Positions 8,969-18,176 of a stretch of DNA of 64,000 nt are shown in pieces (position 1 is the stretch's first letter; each line of letters begins with the position of its first letter). The notes under the pieces are model-generated. The model had not been told where the DNA came from. It searched no databases and was given only the letters and a program-made list of their open reading frames with translations. Position numbers and translations under genes: made by a program. The stretch is from Sediminimonas qiaohouensis DSM 21189 (GTDB lineage Bacteria; Pseudomonadota; Alphaproteobacteria; Rhodobacterales; Rhodobacteraceae): assembly GCF_000423645.1 (NCBI RefSeq), contig NZ_AUIJ01000009.1, forward strand, positions 62,001-126,000, written 5' to 3'.

Positions 8969-9122
8969 GGTTCGCGCCCGGCCCCGAGGGTGGGCGCGGT
9001 AAGGCTTGGTGAACGGTCTAGGCAAATCACCAACGCTGCGGCTTGTTGTAACGTTGAGCCAATTCGCGCCCGCCCTGGGGGCGGGGTCGGGCGCGAACCG
9101 GATCGCTGCGCGACCCGGTGGA
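8969..9122 (+). repeat. Pair of REP-like inverted hairpins, copy 2 of the family
   Basis: GGTTCGCGCCCGGCCCCGA (8969-8987) faces an inverted partner at 9062-9099; the reverse complement of the partner begins GGTTCGCGCCCGACCCCG. The partner is itself a hairpin (TTCGCGCCCG at 9063-9072 with CGGGCGCGAA at 9088-9097), and 9081-9122 matches the repeat at 3440-3480. The two hairpins about 60 bp apart resemble a BIME arrangement. The remaining bases between scpB and tkt (8832-9317) hold no convincing gene: the 110-codon open frame at 8936-9268 runs through the hairpins and has no recognisable protein features. Confidence 0.6.
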
Positions 9123-9317
9123 AAATTGCAAACGTTGATCCTTTGAAGTCAGGGCCGAACACCCAAGCCGCGCGCATAAACGCACCCTTCACGCCGCTCG
9201 CAGCACCACCGCCCCAATCACGCCGGGGCGGTCGCGCCATGCGTCACGAAGAAGTCGTTGACACATAAATATCAAAGACTTGCCCATGTGCTCCACAGTG
9301 GGCCGGCCCCCGGAGCC

Positions 9318-11378
9318 TCAAGCCAAAAGCGCCCGCACCCGGTCAACCACGACCTGCGCGGTGATGCCGAATTCCTCGTACAGAACCCCCGCCGGGGCCG
9401 AGGCGCCGAAACTGTCCATCCCGACGAAATCGGCCTTGCTCTCGCGGCCCCTCTCGCCGCATAGCCAGCGGTCCCATCCTTGACGCATGCCGGCCTCGAC
9501 GCCGACACGGACGGCCCCGCCGGGCAGCACCTTCTTACGCCACGATTCGTCGGCCTCGGCGAACAATTCCATGCAGGGCATCGACACGACCCGCGTGCCG
9601 ATCCCGGCCTCTTCCAGCAGCGCGCGCGCCTCCATCGCGATGGCCACCTCCGAGCCGGTCGCGATCACGATCGCCTGCCGCTTGCCCGTCGCCTCGGCCA
9701 TCACGTAGGCCCCGTTGGCCACCATGTTGCGGTTGCGGTGCTCGGTCCGCAGCGTCGGCACCCCCTGCCGCGTCAGCGACAGAACCGAGGGCGTCGTTTT
9801 CGCCGTCAGGGCCAGTTCCCATGCCTCGGCCGTCTCGACCGTATCGCAGGGCCGGAACACGCGGGTGTTGGGGGTGGCCCGGCTGATCGCGAGGTGCTCC
9901 ACCGGCTGGTGGGTGGGGCCATCCTCGCCCAATCCGATGCTGTCATGGGTCATCACGTAGGTCACCGGAACCCCCATCAGCGCCGACAGCCGCATCGCCG
10001 GGCGGGCATAATCGGTGAAGCACATGAAGGTGCCCCCGTAGGGCCGCACGCCGCCATGCAGGGCCATGCCGTTCATTGCCGCCGCCATGCCATGCTCGCG
10101 CACGCCGTAGTGGATGTAGCGGCCCTTGCGGTTGTCCAGGTCGAACACGCCCAGATCGGGCGTCTTGGTGTTGTTCGACCCACTCAGGTCGGCCGAGCCG
10201 CCGATGGTTTCCGGGGTGACCGGGTTGATGACCTCGAGGACCAGTTCGCTGGATTTACGGGTGGCCACCTTGGGCGCCTCGGCGCTGATCTGCTTTTTCA
10301 GCGCCTTGATCCGCGCCGACAGCTTGCGCGGCGCCTCGCGGGCGTAGATGCGGGCAAACTCGTCCTGCCGCCGCTGCGACAGGGTGGCGAGGCGCTCTTG
10401 CCATGCCGCGCGCTCGGGCGCGCCGCGGCGGCCGATCTCTTCCCACTGGGCCTTGATCTCATCCGGGACCACGAACGGCGGCGCCGTCCATCCATAGGCG
10501 GCCTTGGTGTCCGCGATCAGCGTCTCGTCGGTCAGCGCGCCATGCCCTTTTGATGTATCCTGCGCCGCCGATCCGAGCGCGATATGCGTCTTGCAGGCGA
10601 TCATCGACGGCTTGCGCGCGGCCTTGGCGGCGGTCAGCGCGGCATCGATCGCGTCGGGATCGTGGCCGTCTATTTCCTGCACATGCCAACCCGCGGCGCG
10701 GAACCGCTGGATCTGGTTGGTGCGGTCGGCCAGATCGATCTTGCCGTCGATGGTGATGCTGTTGTTGTCCCACAGCACCACCAACTTGCCCAGGCGGTGC
10801 CGCCCCGCAAGGCCGATCGCCTCGTGGCTGACCCCTTCCATCAGGCAGCCGTCGCCGGCGATCACGTAGGTCATGTGATCGACCACCTTGCGGCCATAGC
10901 GGGCGCGCTGAACCTCCTCGGCGATGGCGAAGCCGACGGCGTTGGAAATCCCCTGTCCCAGCGGGCCGGTGGTGGTCTCGACCCCGCTGGCATGGCCATA
11001 TTCGGGATGCCCCGCCGTGCGCGAGCCCCATTGGCGGAAGTTGCGGATCTCGTCCATTGTCATGTCGGCATAGCCGGTCAGGTGCAGTAGCGAATACAGC
11101 AACATCGAGCCGTGCCCCGCCGACAGGATGAACCGGTCGCGGTCGGGCCAGCTTGGATCGGCGGCATCGAACTTGAGGTGTTTCTCAAAAAGAACCGTCG
11201 CCACGTCGGCCATGCCCATCGGCATGCCGGAATGGCCGGAATTGGCGGCGTGGACCGCATCGAGCGTCAAGGCGCGGATCGCCGCCGACTTGGTCCAGTG
11301 ATCGGGGTGAGATGTGCGCAGGGCAGTGATATCCACGGGCTTGGCATCCTTTGATATGGCTATGCTTGGCTGCTGCAT
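9318..11378 (-). CDS. tkt: Transketolase
   Basis: A 686-residue thiamine-diphosphate enzyme of the pentose phosphate pathway (and the Calvin cycle where present), moving two-carbon units between sugar phosphates. N-terminal [19 protein letters not shown], the TPP motif beginning GDGCLMEG, the transketolase site [15 protein letters not shown] and the C-terminal domain with [12 protein letters not shown] are all present; length is normal. An AGG sits six bases before the ATG. It is transcribed divergently from the zapA operon with about 150 bp between the starts. No ribulose-bisphosphate cycle genes are nearby, so it is taken as the general enzyme. Confidence 0.96.
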   Translation of the reverse strand: MQQPSIAISKDAKPVDITALRTSHPDHWTKSAAIRALTLDAVHAANSGHSGMPMGMADVATVLFEKHLKFDAADPSWPDRDRFILSAGHGSMLLYSLLHLTGYADMTMDEIRNFRQWGSRTAGHPEYGHASGVETTTGPLGQGISNAVGFAIAEEVQRARYGRKVVDHMTYVIAGDGCLMEGVSHEAIGLAGRHRLGKLVVLWDNNSITIDGKIDLADRTNQIQRFRAAGWHVQEIDGHDPDAIDAALTAAKAARKPSMIACKTHIALGSAAQDTSKGHGALTDETLIADTKAAYGWTAPPFVVPDEIKAQWEEIGRRGAPERAAWQERLATLSQRRQDEFARIYAREAPRKLSARIKALKKQISAEAPKVATRKSSELVLEVINPVTPETIGGSADLSGSNNTKTPDLGVFDLDNRKGRYIHYGVREHGMAAAMNGMALHGGVRPYGGTFMCFTDYARPAMRLSALMGVPVTYVMTHDSIGLGEDGPTHQPVEHLAISRATPNTRVFRPCDTVETAEAWELALTAKTTPSVLSLTRQGVPTLRTEHRNRNMVANGAYVMAEATGKRQAIVIATGSEVAIAMEARALLEEAGIGTRVVSMPCMELFAEADESWRKKVLPGGAVRVGVEAGMRQGWDRWLCGERGRESKADFVGMDSFGASAPAGVLYEEFGITAQVVVDRVRALLA

Positions 11379-11528
11379 ATCAGCCTAGCGGTGAAGATCA
11401 AGCACGGGGCTAAGCCATTGGCGTCAAAGGGGGCGCATTTTGTCCCAGCATTGGATAAACTCGGGACCAAATAGCGTCAGGGTTGATTCGGGCCTGAGCG
11501 AGGCGCAAGAAAACGGGGTTTGAGGAAG

Positions 11529-12041
11529 ATGAGCGAGATCACCGAACTTGAACGCAGACTGACGGCGGCGATGGACCGTATCGGGAAGGGTCTGGAGGGG
11601 CTGTCGGAACGTGACGCGGCACCAAGCGCCCCCGATGCGCCGGCAGTCGATACCGACGCGGAGGACGTGGCGAAGTTGCGCCAGGACCTAGAGGATGAGC
11701 GCCTTGTGACGGCGCAGCTCGAAGAGCGGATCAAGGCGCTTCACCGCAAGCATGACGAGCGGGTCGCGGCGTTGGAAAAAGACCTGACCGAGGCCCGCGA
11801 GGCCCTATCGGAAATGGGCGCTGCCCTTGAGAGCCTCAAGAAATCCGAAACCGCGCTGCAAGAGGATGCGCAAGCCCTGCGATCCGCCGGCGGGGCCGCG
11901 AGCGCGGAGATGATCAACGCCAGTCTCAGCGCGGAGTTGGACACGATGCGCGCCGCACGCGCGGCAGAGCAGTCCGAGGCGCGAGCGATCAAGGCCGCGC
12001 TTGAGCCGTTGCTGACCAGCGATGCGAAGGGGGGCAAGTGA
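11529..12041 (+). CDS. Coiled-coil protein upstream of ZapA (ZauP-like)
   Basis: 170 residues, almost all predicted helix. An N-terminal amphipathic stretch (MSEITELERRLTAAMDRIGKG) is followed by a long heptad-rich coiled coil at about residues 45-120 (KLRQDLEDERLVTAQLEERI, then KDLTEAREALSEMG) and a second helix to about 160. No enzyme motif or membrane segment is present. It is the first gene of a two-gene unit: its TGA overlaps the zapA ATG by one base. In Caulobacter a coiled-coil protein called ZauP is encoded just upstream of zapA and helps ZapA bundle FtsZ, so position and build suggest the same role here. Sequence identity with ZauP was not tested. Confidence 0.65.
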   Translation: MSEITELERRLTAAMDRIGKGLEGLSERDAAPSAPDAPAVDTDAEDVAKLRQDLEDERLVTAQLEERIKALHRKHDERVAALEKDLTEAREALSEMGAALESLKKSETALQEDAQALRSAGGAASAEMINASLSAELDTMRAARAAEQSEARAIKAALEPLLTSDAKGGK

Positions 12042-12436
12042 TGCCGGAGATCGAGATTCAGATCGGGGGACGTGGGTTTGATGTGTCCTGCCAGGAGGGT
12101 GAGGAGCAGTTCCTGCACACCGCGGCGGCGATGCTGGACAACGAGGCGTCGGTTCTGACCCGGCAGATCGGTCGGCTGCCGGAAGCCCGGATGCTATTGA
12201 TGGCGGGTCTCATGCTGGCCGACAAGACCGCCGGGATCGAGGACAGCGTCAAGCAAAAGGACAAGAAGATCCAAGAGCTGGAAGCCGAGCTTGAGAAGCT
12301 TCGCAGCACCCCCGCGCCCGAACCGGAGCGCGTGGAAGTGCCCGTTGTTCCCGGCGATGTGACCGATACGCTGGCCGAGTTGGCGGCGCGCGCCGAGGCG
12401 CTGGCCGACCGGGTCGAGGAGACCGCCAAGGCCTGA
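12041..12436 (+). CDS. zapA: Cell division protein ZapA
   Basis: 131 residues. The N-terminal ZapA head (EIQIGGRGFDVSCQEGEEQF, about 3-25; then LMAGLMLADK near 55-65) is followed by a long coiled coil (about 66-100) and an acidic tail. ZapA tetramers crosslink FtsZ protofilaments at the division site. The start overlaps the upstream coiled-coil gene by one base, with GGGGGC as ribosome site. The protein is longer than the E. coli form (109 residues) because of the C-terminal tail, as is usual in alphaproteobacteria. The 6S RNA gene often found near zapA is not between this gene and the next, where only 57 bp remain. Confidence 0.9.
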   Translation: MPEIEIQIGGRGFDVSCQEGEEQFLHTAAAMLDNEASVLTRQIGRLPEARMLLMAGLMLADKTAGIEDSVKQKDKKIQELEAELEKLRSTPAPEPERVEVPVVPGDVTDTLAELAARAEALADRVEETAKA

Positions 12437-12493
12437 GCGGTCTGGGGGCGCCTTTGACCGCGCGGTTCGTATCTACTCCGGCGCGCGGGCCCG

Positions 12494-12958
12494 TCAGGGC
12501 GCGAACGCGAGGTCCGGGCCGGTGCGGAAATAGGATACGTTGTTGGTGAAAGTGCTGTCAGGTGCCAACCGGATCAGTCGCCCGCCCGGTGCGTCGATGC
12601 GCGCGATGGTGTCGATGAACCACGGGTTCCAATCCTCCTCGGGGCCGAGGTATTTGCGCAGCAGGCGGCGGAACAGGGCAGGGCGCATCGCCACCACCTC
12701 GGCGCGGCCGCGCAGGCCGAGATGCAGCAGGATGCCGCCGGGGCCGTCGAACTCGACCACCTCCACGGCGCAGCGCGGATCGTGCGAAAGGCGGCGGGCG
12801 GAGCTACTGCCGTCGGTCGTGGGCATCCATAGCGCGCCATCCTCCCACAGGAACCACACGGGCGCGTTGCGCGGCGCGCCGTCCTGCGCGGTTGTCGCGA
12901 GGTTGGCCATCAGCGGCTTGTGCAGCACGGCCTCGGGCGGGAAAGGGTGCATTGTCAT
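12494..12958 (-). CDS. Pyridoxamine 5'-phosphate oxidase-family flavoprotein
   Basis: A 154-residue split-barrel protein with the PPOX fold: MANLATTAQDGAPRNAPVWFLW (strand 1-2), then SSARRLSHDPRCAVEVVEFD and GLRGRAEVVAMRP. Such proteins bind FMN, F420 or haem and are mostly of unknown substrate; it is not the PdxH of vitamin B6 synthesis, which is encoded at 52521. The start is ATG 12958, or six bases inward at MHPFPP. It converges on zapA and lies upstream of trkH on the same strand, 44 bp apart. Confidence 0.8.
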   Translation of the reverse strand: MTMHPFPPEAVLHKPLMANLATTAQDGAPRNAPVWFLWEDGALWMPTTDGSSSARRLSHDPRCAVEVVEFDGPGGILLHLGLRGRAEVVAMRPALFRRLLRKYLGPEEDWNPWFIDTIARIDAPGGRLIRLAPDSTFTNNVSYFRTGPDLAFAP

Positions 12959-13002
12959 GGGCGCAGCATGGCACGGCGCGGGGGGCGCGGCAAATGTGGC
13001 GC

Positions 13003-14418
13003 TCAGGCCTCGCGCCAGAAGGCGGGGCTGAACAGCACCAGCACCGTCAGCATTTCAAGCCGCCCAAGGAACATGCCCACCACGATCGCCAGCTTGGCCG
13101 CGTCGCCAAGGGGCGCGAAGTTGCCGGCCGGTCCGATCACCGGGCCGATGCCGGGGCCGACATTGGCCACCGCCGTGAGCGCGCCGCTGAGCGCGGTCTG
13201 GAAGTCCAGGCCGAGCAGGCCCAATGCGAAGGCAAGGCAGCCCAAGGTCAGCGCGAAGAAGGTGAAATAAGAGATCACGCCGGTCATAACGTCGTCTTCG
13301 ACCTTGCGGCCCTCGTAGCGGATGGTCGAGACGGCATTGGGCAGCGAGATCTTGCGGATCTCTGCGCGGGCAGCGCGCAGCAAGATGATCCAGCGCATCG
13401 CCTTGACCCCGCCCGAGGTGGAGCCGGTGCAGCCGCCGGCCGCGGTGAGCAAGAAGAACACCGCCACGGCGAATGGCCCCCAAAGGGTATAGTCGGTGGT
13501 GGCATACCCCGTAGTGGTGACAACGGAGACCACGTTGAACGCCACCAGCCGCAGCGCGTCGAGGGGCGGCGTGCCGGTGGTCAGGGTCAACCACAGACTG
13601 ACGCAGGCGATAACGAGGCCCAGAGTCCAGAGCAGGGCCAGCACCTGTTCGCTGCGCAGACGTCCGCGATAGAGCACCCGGATATACCATGCGAAGGGCA
13701 ACGCCCCCATGATCATGAAAAAGACCGCCGTCCATTGCAGGAAGGCGCTGTCGAACTGTCCGAACGAGGCATCGGAGGTCGAGTAGCCGCCGGTCGAGAC
13801 CGTCGTCATGGCATGGGCCGCGGCATCGAACACGCTCATCCCGCCCAGGCGGTAGAGGACGGCGCAAAGCACCATGAGTCCGCTATAGACCGACAGGGTG
13901 GCAAAGGCGAAGCGGGCGGCATTGCCCAGCTCCTTGTCGTTCTTGTCGGAGCTTTCGGTGCGGAAAAGCTGCATCCCGCCGACCTTGAGAATCGGCAGCA
14001 GGGCAATGCCGACGACGATGAAGCCGACGCCACCCAGCATCTGCATCATGGCGCGCCACATCAGGATGCCTTGCGGGGTGTCATCCAGCCCGGTCATCAC
14101 GGTGGAACCGGTGGTGGTGATGCCCGACATGGATTCGAACAGCGCGTCCACCGGGGTCATCGACCACAGGTAGAGCGGCAGCGCCCCCGCGAGGGCGGCG
14201 GTCAGCCACACGCTTGAGGTCAGCAGGAAGGTCTGCAGCCGGCGCAGCCCGGTAAAGGCGCTGCGGGTGGTAATGGTGAGGGCGGTGCCGACCATGCCGG
14301 TGATAAGGGCGGAGGTGCCGAATTCCTCGGAGGTGGCGGGGAAGATCACCGCGTTTGTCAGCATCAGCCCGGCCATGAACAGCAGGATCAGCCCATTGAC
14401 GAAGACCACGAAGTTCAT
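13003..14418 (-). CDS. trkH: TrkH-family potassium uptake protein
   Basis: A 471-residue membrane channel subunit for K+ uptake. All four pore-loop repeats are readable: SGITTTGST (about residue 97), TTVSTGGYS (about 207), SVVTTTGYA (about 300) and TAVANVGPG (about 423), each with the filter glycine. About ten membrane segments are present, and the protein ends in the FSPAFWREA tail. It needs a TrkA-type NAD-binding regulator, which is not in this window. The 233 bp upstream (14419-14651) contain no gene that I can support. Confidence 0.93.
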   Translation of the reverse strand: MNFVVFVNGLILLFMAGLMLTNAVIFPATSEEFGTSALITGMVGTALTITTRSAFTGLRRLQTFLLTSSVWLTAALAGALPLYLWSMTPVDALFESMSGITTTGSTVMTGLDDTPQGILMWRAMMQMLGGVGFIVVGIALLPILKVGGMQLFRTESSDKNDKELGNAARFAFATLSVYSGLMVLCAVLYRLGGMSVFDAAAHAMTTVSTGGYSTSDASFGQFDSAFLQWTAVFFMIMGALPFAWYIRVLYRGRLRSEQVLALLWTLGLVIACVSLWLTLTTGTPPLDALRLVAFNVVSVVTTTGYATTDYTLWGPFAVAVFFLLTAAGGCTGSTSGGVKAMRWIILLRAARAEIRKISLPNAVSTIRYEGRKVEDDVMTGVISYFTFFALTLGCLAFALGLLGLDFQTALSGALTAVANVGPGIGPVIGPAGNFAPLGDAAKLAIVVGMFLGRLEMLTVLVLFSPAFWREA

Positions 14419-14651
14419 GCGCGCTCCCTGAGCATGCGCCGGCTAGCTCCGGCGGGCGTCTGACAGGGGATAGCGTGCCTGACGGGCGCAGGCAATCATG
14501 CATATGATAGGGCGGCTGGGTGTTTGGGTGTTCCGCATTGGGGTGGTTTGGGTAAAGTATTGCTTTTAAAAAATAAACCGAAAATCAAGGTCATCGACCG
14601 CTGCAGGATGGGCTGTGTCGCCCACCCCGCGCGGAGATGCAGGCGTGCCGG

Positions 14652-15017
14652 TCAGGCGTTGGCTTCGCGGATCTTTTCGGCGGCGTCCTTGTCGTAGGTG
14701 ACGCCGTTTTGCTCGAACATCTGGTCCAGTTCGCCCGACAGGGTCATCTCGGTGATGATGTCGCAGCCGCCTACAAACTCGCCCTTGACGTAAAGCTGCG
14801 GGATGGTGGGCCAGTCGGAGTAGTCCTTGATGCCCTGGCGGATCGCCTCGTCGGCCAGCACGTTCACGTCCTTGTAGGCGACGCCCATGTAGTTGAGCAC
14901 ACCGGCGACGCGGCTGGAGAAGCCGCATTGCGGTGCGTCGCTGGTGCCTTTCATGAACAGCACCACGTCGTTGGCGGTGACGGTATCCTTGATCTGGGTT
15001 TGTGCATCGTTGGTCAT
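14652..15017 (-). CDS. grxD: Monothiol glutaredoxin, Grx4 family
   Basis: 121 residues with the CGFS active site (C31) in the context [15 protein letters not shown], followed by [19 protein letters not shown], the glutathione-binding TVP-like and GGCD elements. CGFS glutaredoxins bind a [2Fe-2S] cluster with glutathione and work with BolA in iron sensing and cluster transfer. bolA is two genes upstream on the same strand, so the two partners are likely coexpressed. The C-terminal extension after about residue 105 is slightly longer than in E. coli GrxD. Confidence 0.94.
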   Translation of the reverse strand: MTNDAQTQIKDTVTANDVVLFMKGTSDAPQCGFSSRVAGVLNYMGVAYKDVNVLADEAIRQGIKDYSDWPTIPQLYVKGEFVGGCDIITEMTLSGELDQMFEQNGVTYDKDAAEKIREANA

Positions 15018-15050
15018 GGCGTCTTTCCTGTGGTTCGTGTTTGGCGGGTG

Positions 15051-15332
15051 TCAGGTGCCGCGCGTCTGGGTGTCGGTGTCATCGTCGCTGTCGGGTGTGC
15101 CGCTGTCTTCCCAGTGTTCGTTTGCGATGTCAGGATCGAAGGTCTCGGGATCAAAGCCCGCGTCTTCCTCTTCCAGGGCGGTGACGTGGGTGGTGCCTGT
15201 TTCCTCGTTATAGGTCAGGCCGTACTGCGCGCGCCCTTCGGATTTCCAACGCAGTAGCTCGCTCCACATTGCGTAGACGAACACGATGAGGAACGGCGAC
15301 AGTAACAGGCCTGCAATCAGGCGGACATCCAT
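15051..15332 (-). CDS. Small single-pass membrane protein with acidic tail
   Basis: 93 residues and not assigned to a family. One hydrophobic N-terminal segment (about 4-22, LIAGLLLSPFLIVFVYAMW) is followed by a short basic region (LLRWKSEGRAQYGL) and a very acidic, disordered-looking C-terminus of about 45 residues. It lies between bolA (15 bp) and grxD (33 bp) in the same direction, which implies cotranscription with this Fe-S/redox pair. No cysteine or metal-ligand cluster is visible. Function unknown; an anchor or membrane partner is only a guess. Confidence 0.75.
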   Translation of the reverse strand: MDVRLIAGLLLSPFLIVFVYAMWSELLRWKSEGRAQYGLTYNEETGTTHVTALEEEDAGFDPETFDPDIANEHWEDSGTPDSDDDTDTQTRGT

Positions 15333-15347
15333 TGGGCGGCCTTCCGA

Positions 15348-15590
15348 TCAGTCAGGAGCCTTGGTGGTCAGGGCGAGGGCATGCAGGGCGCCTGAGGGGC
15401 CATCCATCTTGCCCTTGAGCGCGGCATAGACGGCGCGCTGCTGCTGCACGCGGTTCTTGCCGCGAAAGGATTCGTCCACCACCTCGGCGGCGTAGTGATT
15501 CCCGTCGCCTGCCAGATCGGTGATGGTGATCGCCGCATCCGGGAAGCTGTCGCGGATCAGCTCCTCGATTTCCTGTGCCTCGATGGCCAT
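15348..15590 (-). CDS. bolA: BolA-family protein
   Basis: 80 residues, starting at the ATG at 15590 (MAIEAQEIEELIRDSF); the longer open frame upstream runs into the purL spacer and is not protein-like. The small class II KH-like fold is recognisable, with FRGKNRVQQQRAVYAALKGK and the C-terminal ALALTTKAPD. BolA proteins form [2Fe-2S] heterodimers with CGFS glutaredoxins, and a grxD gene follows 330 bp downstream. The conserved cluster-ligand His region (GALHALALTT) is present. Confidence 0.9.
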   Translation of the reverse strand: MAIEAQEIEELIRDSFPDAAITITDLAGDGNHYAAEVVDESFRGKNRVQQQRAVYAALKGKMDGPSGALHALALTTKAPD

Positions 15591-15651
15591 TGGGGACTCC
15601 GTTTTCGTTACCGTGAAACAGGTAGGCCTGATGCGCCTTTGCTGCAAGGGG

Positions 15652-17811
15652 TCAGGCGAAGGCGTCAGGGAAACTGCGGCGGAAGGTATCGGACAGCTCG
15701 GCCAGCGGCGCCTCGGACGCGCCAAAGCGGACGGTGTCGCCGCCGAACTTGCCGACGCTGTGGATTTGCACGCCGGCCTGACCGGCGGCGATCATCAGCG
15801 CCTCGGCCTGATCGAAGTTGCAGGCGACGAGGTAGCGCGCCTGGTCCTCGCCAAAGAGGGCGTGCATGTCGTCGCTGTCGAGGTGAACGCCGGTCTGGGC
15901 GGCCTCGGCCAATTCGAACGCGGCCAGCGCGAGGCCGCCATCACCCAGATCGGTGCAAGCGCGGATCAGGGCGTGGTTGTCGCGGATGAACTCGCCGTTG
16001 CGGCGCTCAAGGTCCAGGTCCACGTGGGGGGCGTCGCCCTCTTCGCGGTTAAACACCTCCGATAGCAGCGCAGATTGGCCCAGGTGGCTGCCGACGGGGC
16101 CGAGCAGCAAGGCCACGTGCCCGTCGCGCGCGGTGCCGGTGATGGCGTGATCGGCGTGATCGATCAGGCCGACGGCGCCGATGGTCGGGGTGGGCAGGAT
16201 GCCGGTGCCATCGGTCTCGTTATAGAGCGAGACGTTGCCCGACACGATCGGCATGTCCAGCGCCGCACAAGCCGCGCCGATGCCTTTGATCGCGCCGACA
16301 AACTGCCCCATGATGCCGGGTTTCTCGGGGTTGCCGAAGTTCAGGCAATCGGTGCTGGCCAGCGGTTTGGCACCCAGTGCCGAGAGGTTGCGATACGCCT
16401 CGGCCACGGCCTGCGCGCCGCCCTCGTGGGGGTTGGCGCGCACGTAGCGGGGCGTGACATCGGCGGTGAAGGCCAGCAGCTTGTCGGTGCCGTGCACGCG
16501 CACAAGGCCCGCGCCCGCGCCGGGGCCGCGGGCGGTATCGGCCATGACCTGGGTGTCGTATTGTTCGTAGATCCATTGCCGCGAGGAATAGTTGGCGCTG
16601 CCCAGCAGGGCGCGCAGCCCGTCGATGGGATCGATGGCGGGCACCTCGCCCAATGGCTCGGGGGTGTCGGCGGCCTCCCATGGGCGGTCGTATTCGGGGG
16701 CGTTTTCGGCCAGCGCCTTGAGCGGGATATCGGCCTTGATGGAATTGCCCTGCATGATGAGGAAGCGGTCCTCGGGGATGGTTTCGCCGACGATGGCGAA
16801 ATCGAGGTCCCATTTTTCGAATACGGCGCGCGCCTCGGCCTCTTTTTCCGGGCGCAGGACCATCAGCATGCGTTCCTGGCTCTCGGACAGCATCATTTCG
16901 TAGGCGGTCATAGCCTGCTCGCGGCAGGGCACCTCGTCGAGGTTGAGCTGCACGCCGAGGCCGCCCTTGTCGCCCATTTCTACGGCCGAGCATGTCAGGC
17001 CCGCGGCGCCCATGTCCTGGATCGAGATGACGGCGCCGGTGGCCATCAGCTCAAGCGTGGCCTCCATCAGGCGCTTTTCGGTGAACGGATCGCCGACCTG
17101 CACGGTGGGGCGCTTTTCCTCGATCGTCTCGTCGAACTCGGCGCTGGCCATGGTGGCGCCGCCGACGCCGTCGCGGCCCGTCTTGGCGCCCAGGTAGACC
17201 ACGGGCATGCCGACGCCGCTGGCGGCTGAGTAGAAGATCTTGTCGGTATCTGCCAGGCCAGCGGCGAAGGCGTTGACCAGGCAATTGCCGTCATAGGCGG
17301 TGTGAAAGCGCACCTCGCCGCCCACGGTGGGCACGCCAAAGCAGTTGCCATAGCCGCCGATGCCCTCAACCACGCCGTGCACCAGTTGCCGGGTCTTTGG
17401 GTGGTCGGGGCTGCCGAAGCTGAGCGAATTCATAGCCGCAATGGGCCGCGCGCCCATGGTGAACACATCGCGCAGGATGCCACCCACGCCGGTCGCCGCG
17501 CCCTGGTATGGCTCGATATAGGAGGGGTGGTTGTGGCTTTCCATCTTGAACACCACCGCCTGCCCGTCGCCGATATCCACGACGCCGGCGTTCTCGCCCG
17601 GTCCACAGATCACTTGCGGCCCGTCCGTGGGCAGGGTGCGGAGCCATTTCCGGGAGGATTTGTAGGAACAATGCTCGTTCCACATGGCCGAGAAGATGCC
17701 CAGTTCGGTGAAGGTGGGCTCGCGCCCGATGATGCCGAGAAGGCGGTCGTATTCTTCGTCGCTCAGGCCGTGGGCGGCGATCAGGTCGGGCGTGATGGCC
17801 GGATCTTGCAT
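15652..17811 (-). CDS. purL: Phosphoribosylformylglycinamidine synthase, subunit II (PurL)
   Basis: A 719-residue ATP-dependent synthetase of de novo purine synthesis, making FGAM from FGAR with PurQ and PurS. It is the small multi-subunit type, lacking the glutaminase domain. Signatures are [18 protein letters not shown] (about residues 37-54), [37 protein letters not shown], and in the second half [12 protein letters not shown] and SGNVSLYNE. The start is ATG 17811; the additional in-frame 94 codons upstream run through a repeat element and are not coding. bolA, a small membrane protein and grxD follow. purQ/purS are not adjacent. Confidence 0.96.
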   Translation of the reverse strand: MQDPAITPDLIAAHGLSDEEYDRLLGIIGREPTFTELGIFSAMWNEHCSYKSSRKWLRTLPTDGPQVICGPGENAGVVDIGDGQAVVFKMESHNHPSYIEPYQGAATGVGGILRDVFTMGARPIAAMNSLSFGSPDHPKTRQLVHGVVEGIGGYGNCFGVPTVGGEVRFHTAYDGNCLVNAFAAGLADTDKIFYSAASGVGMPVVYLGAKTGRDGVGGATMASAEFDETIEEKRPTVQVGDPFTEKRLMEATLELMATGAVISIQDMGAAGLTCSAVEMGDKGGLGVQLNLDEVPCREQAMTAYEMMLSESQERMLMVLRPEKEAEARAVFEKWDLDFAIVGETIPEDRFLIMQGNSIKADIPLKALAENAPEYDRPWEAADTPEPLGEVPAIDPIDGLRALLGSANYSSRQWIYEQYDTQVMADTARGPGAGAGLVRVHGTDKLLAFTADVTPRYVRANPHEGGAQAVAEAYRNLSALGAKPLASTDCLNFGNPEKPGIMGQFVGAIKGIGAACAALDMPIVSGNVSLYNETDGTGILPTPTIGAVGLIDHADHAITGTARDGHVALLLGPVGSHLGQSALLSEVFNREEGDAPHVDLDLERRNGEFIRDNHALIRACTDLGDGGLALAAFELAEAAQTGVHLDSDDMHALFGEDQARYLVACNFDQAEALMIAAGQAGVQIHSVGKFGGDTVRFGASEAPLAELSDTFRRSFPDAFA

Positions 17812-17940
17812 GTTCTCTGTGTTCCCCTCGCGGTGATGCGCTGGCGCCTGTTTATGCGATGCGAGCGCGGGGGGAAAGGGGGCTTTGGCGAGGGAGTGGC
17901 GGTGTAGGGGCGGTCCCGCGCGAATAGCGCCCGCAGGGCG

Positions 17941-18080
17941 CCGCGCATCGCCGGGCCGCCCCCCCCGGCACGGCGATTTGGCTGATGTCGGCGAAATGCT
18001 CTGAGGTTCTTCGGGTTTGGCTGGCATAAAGTGCACCGCACGGACGTAGGATCGCCGCACCGCGGCCCGGCGATGCGCGG
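17941..18080 (-). repeat. 140-bp MITE-like element with 19-bp perfect terminal inverted repeats, copy A
   Basis: CCGCGCATCGCCGGGCCGC at 17941-17959 is repeated exactly in reverse complement at 18062-18080, and the inner flanks continue the pairing (GGCACGGCGAT versus GGTGCGGCGAT). The interior has no open frame. A diverged copy of the whole element lies at 25091-25222, sharing a 24-base identical run and an equal 50-base inner segment. It fills the purL / PLP-lyase divergent spacer. This looks like a nonautonomous miniature element. No transposase or clear target duplication is visible, so mobility is inferred. Confidence 0.7.
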
Positions 18081-18176
18081 CTTGTGCTTCCATGCGCGTC
18101 CTGAGGATTGACCGGCGCGGCGGGATCGGCTCAGGTCATTTGGGGCCGAGTGCGGCCCGGGCAAAGGGAGAGTGCG

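Noticed and set aside
8936-9268. 110-codon open frame between scpB and tkt
   Set aside because: Runs through two palindromes, is low in recognisable protein features and lacks a ribosome site; explained by GC-rich noncoding sequence.
12437-12493. Possible 6S RNA gene after zapA
   Set aside because: Only 57 bp remain before a convergent gene end, too little for the 150-200-nt RNA.
17812-18093. 94-codon N-terminal extension of purL
   Set aside because: It passes through the 140-bp inverted-repeat element, which is noncoding in its second copy; PurL proteins begin near the ATG at 17811.
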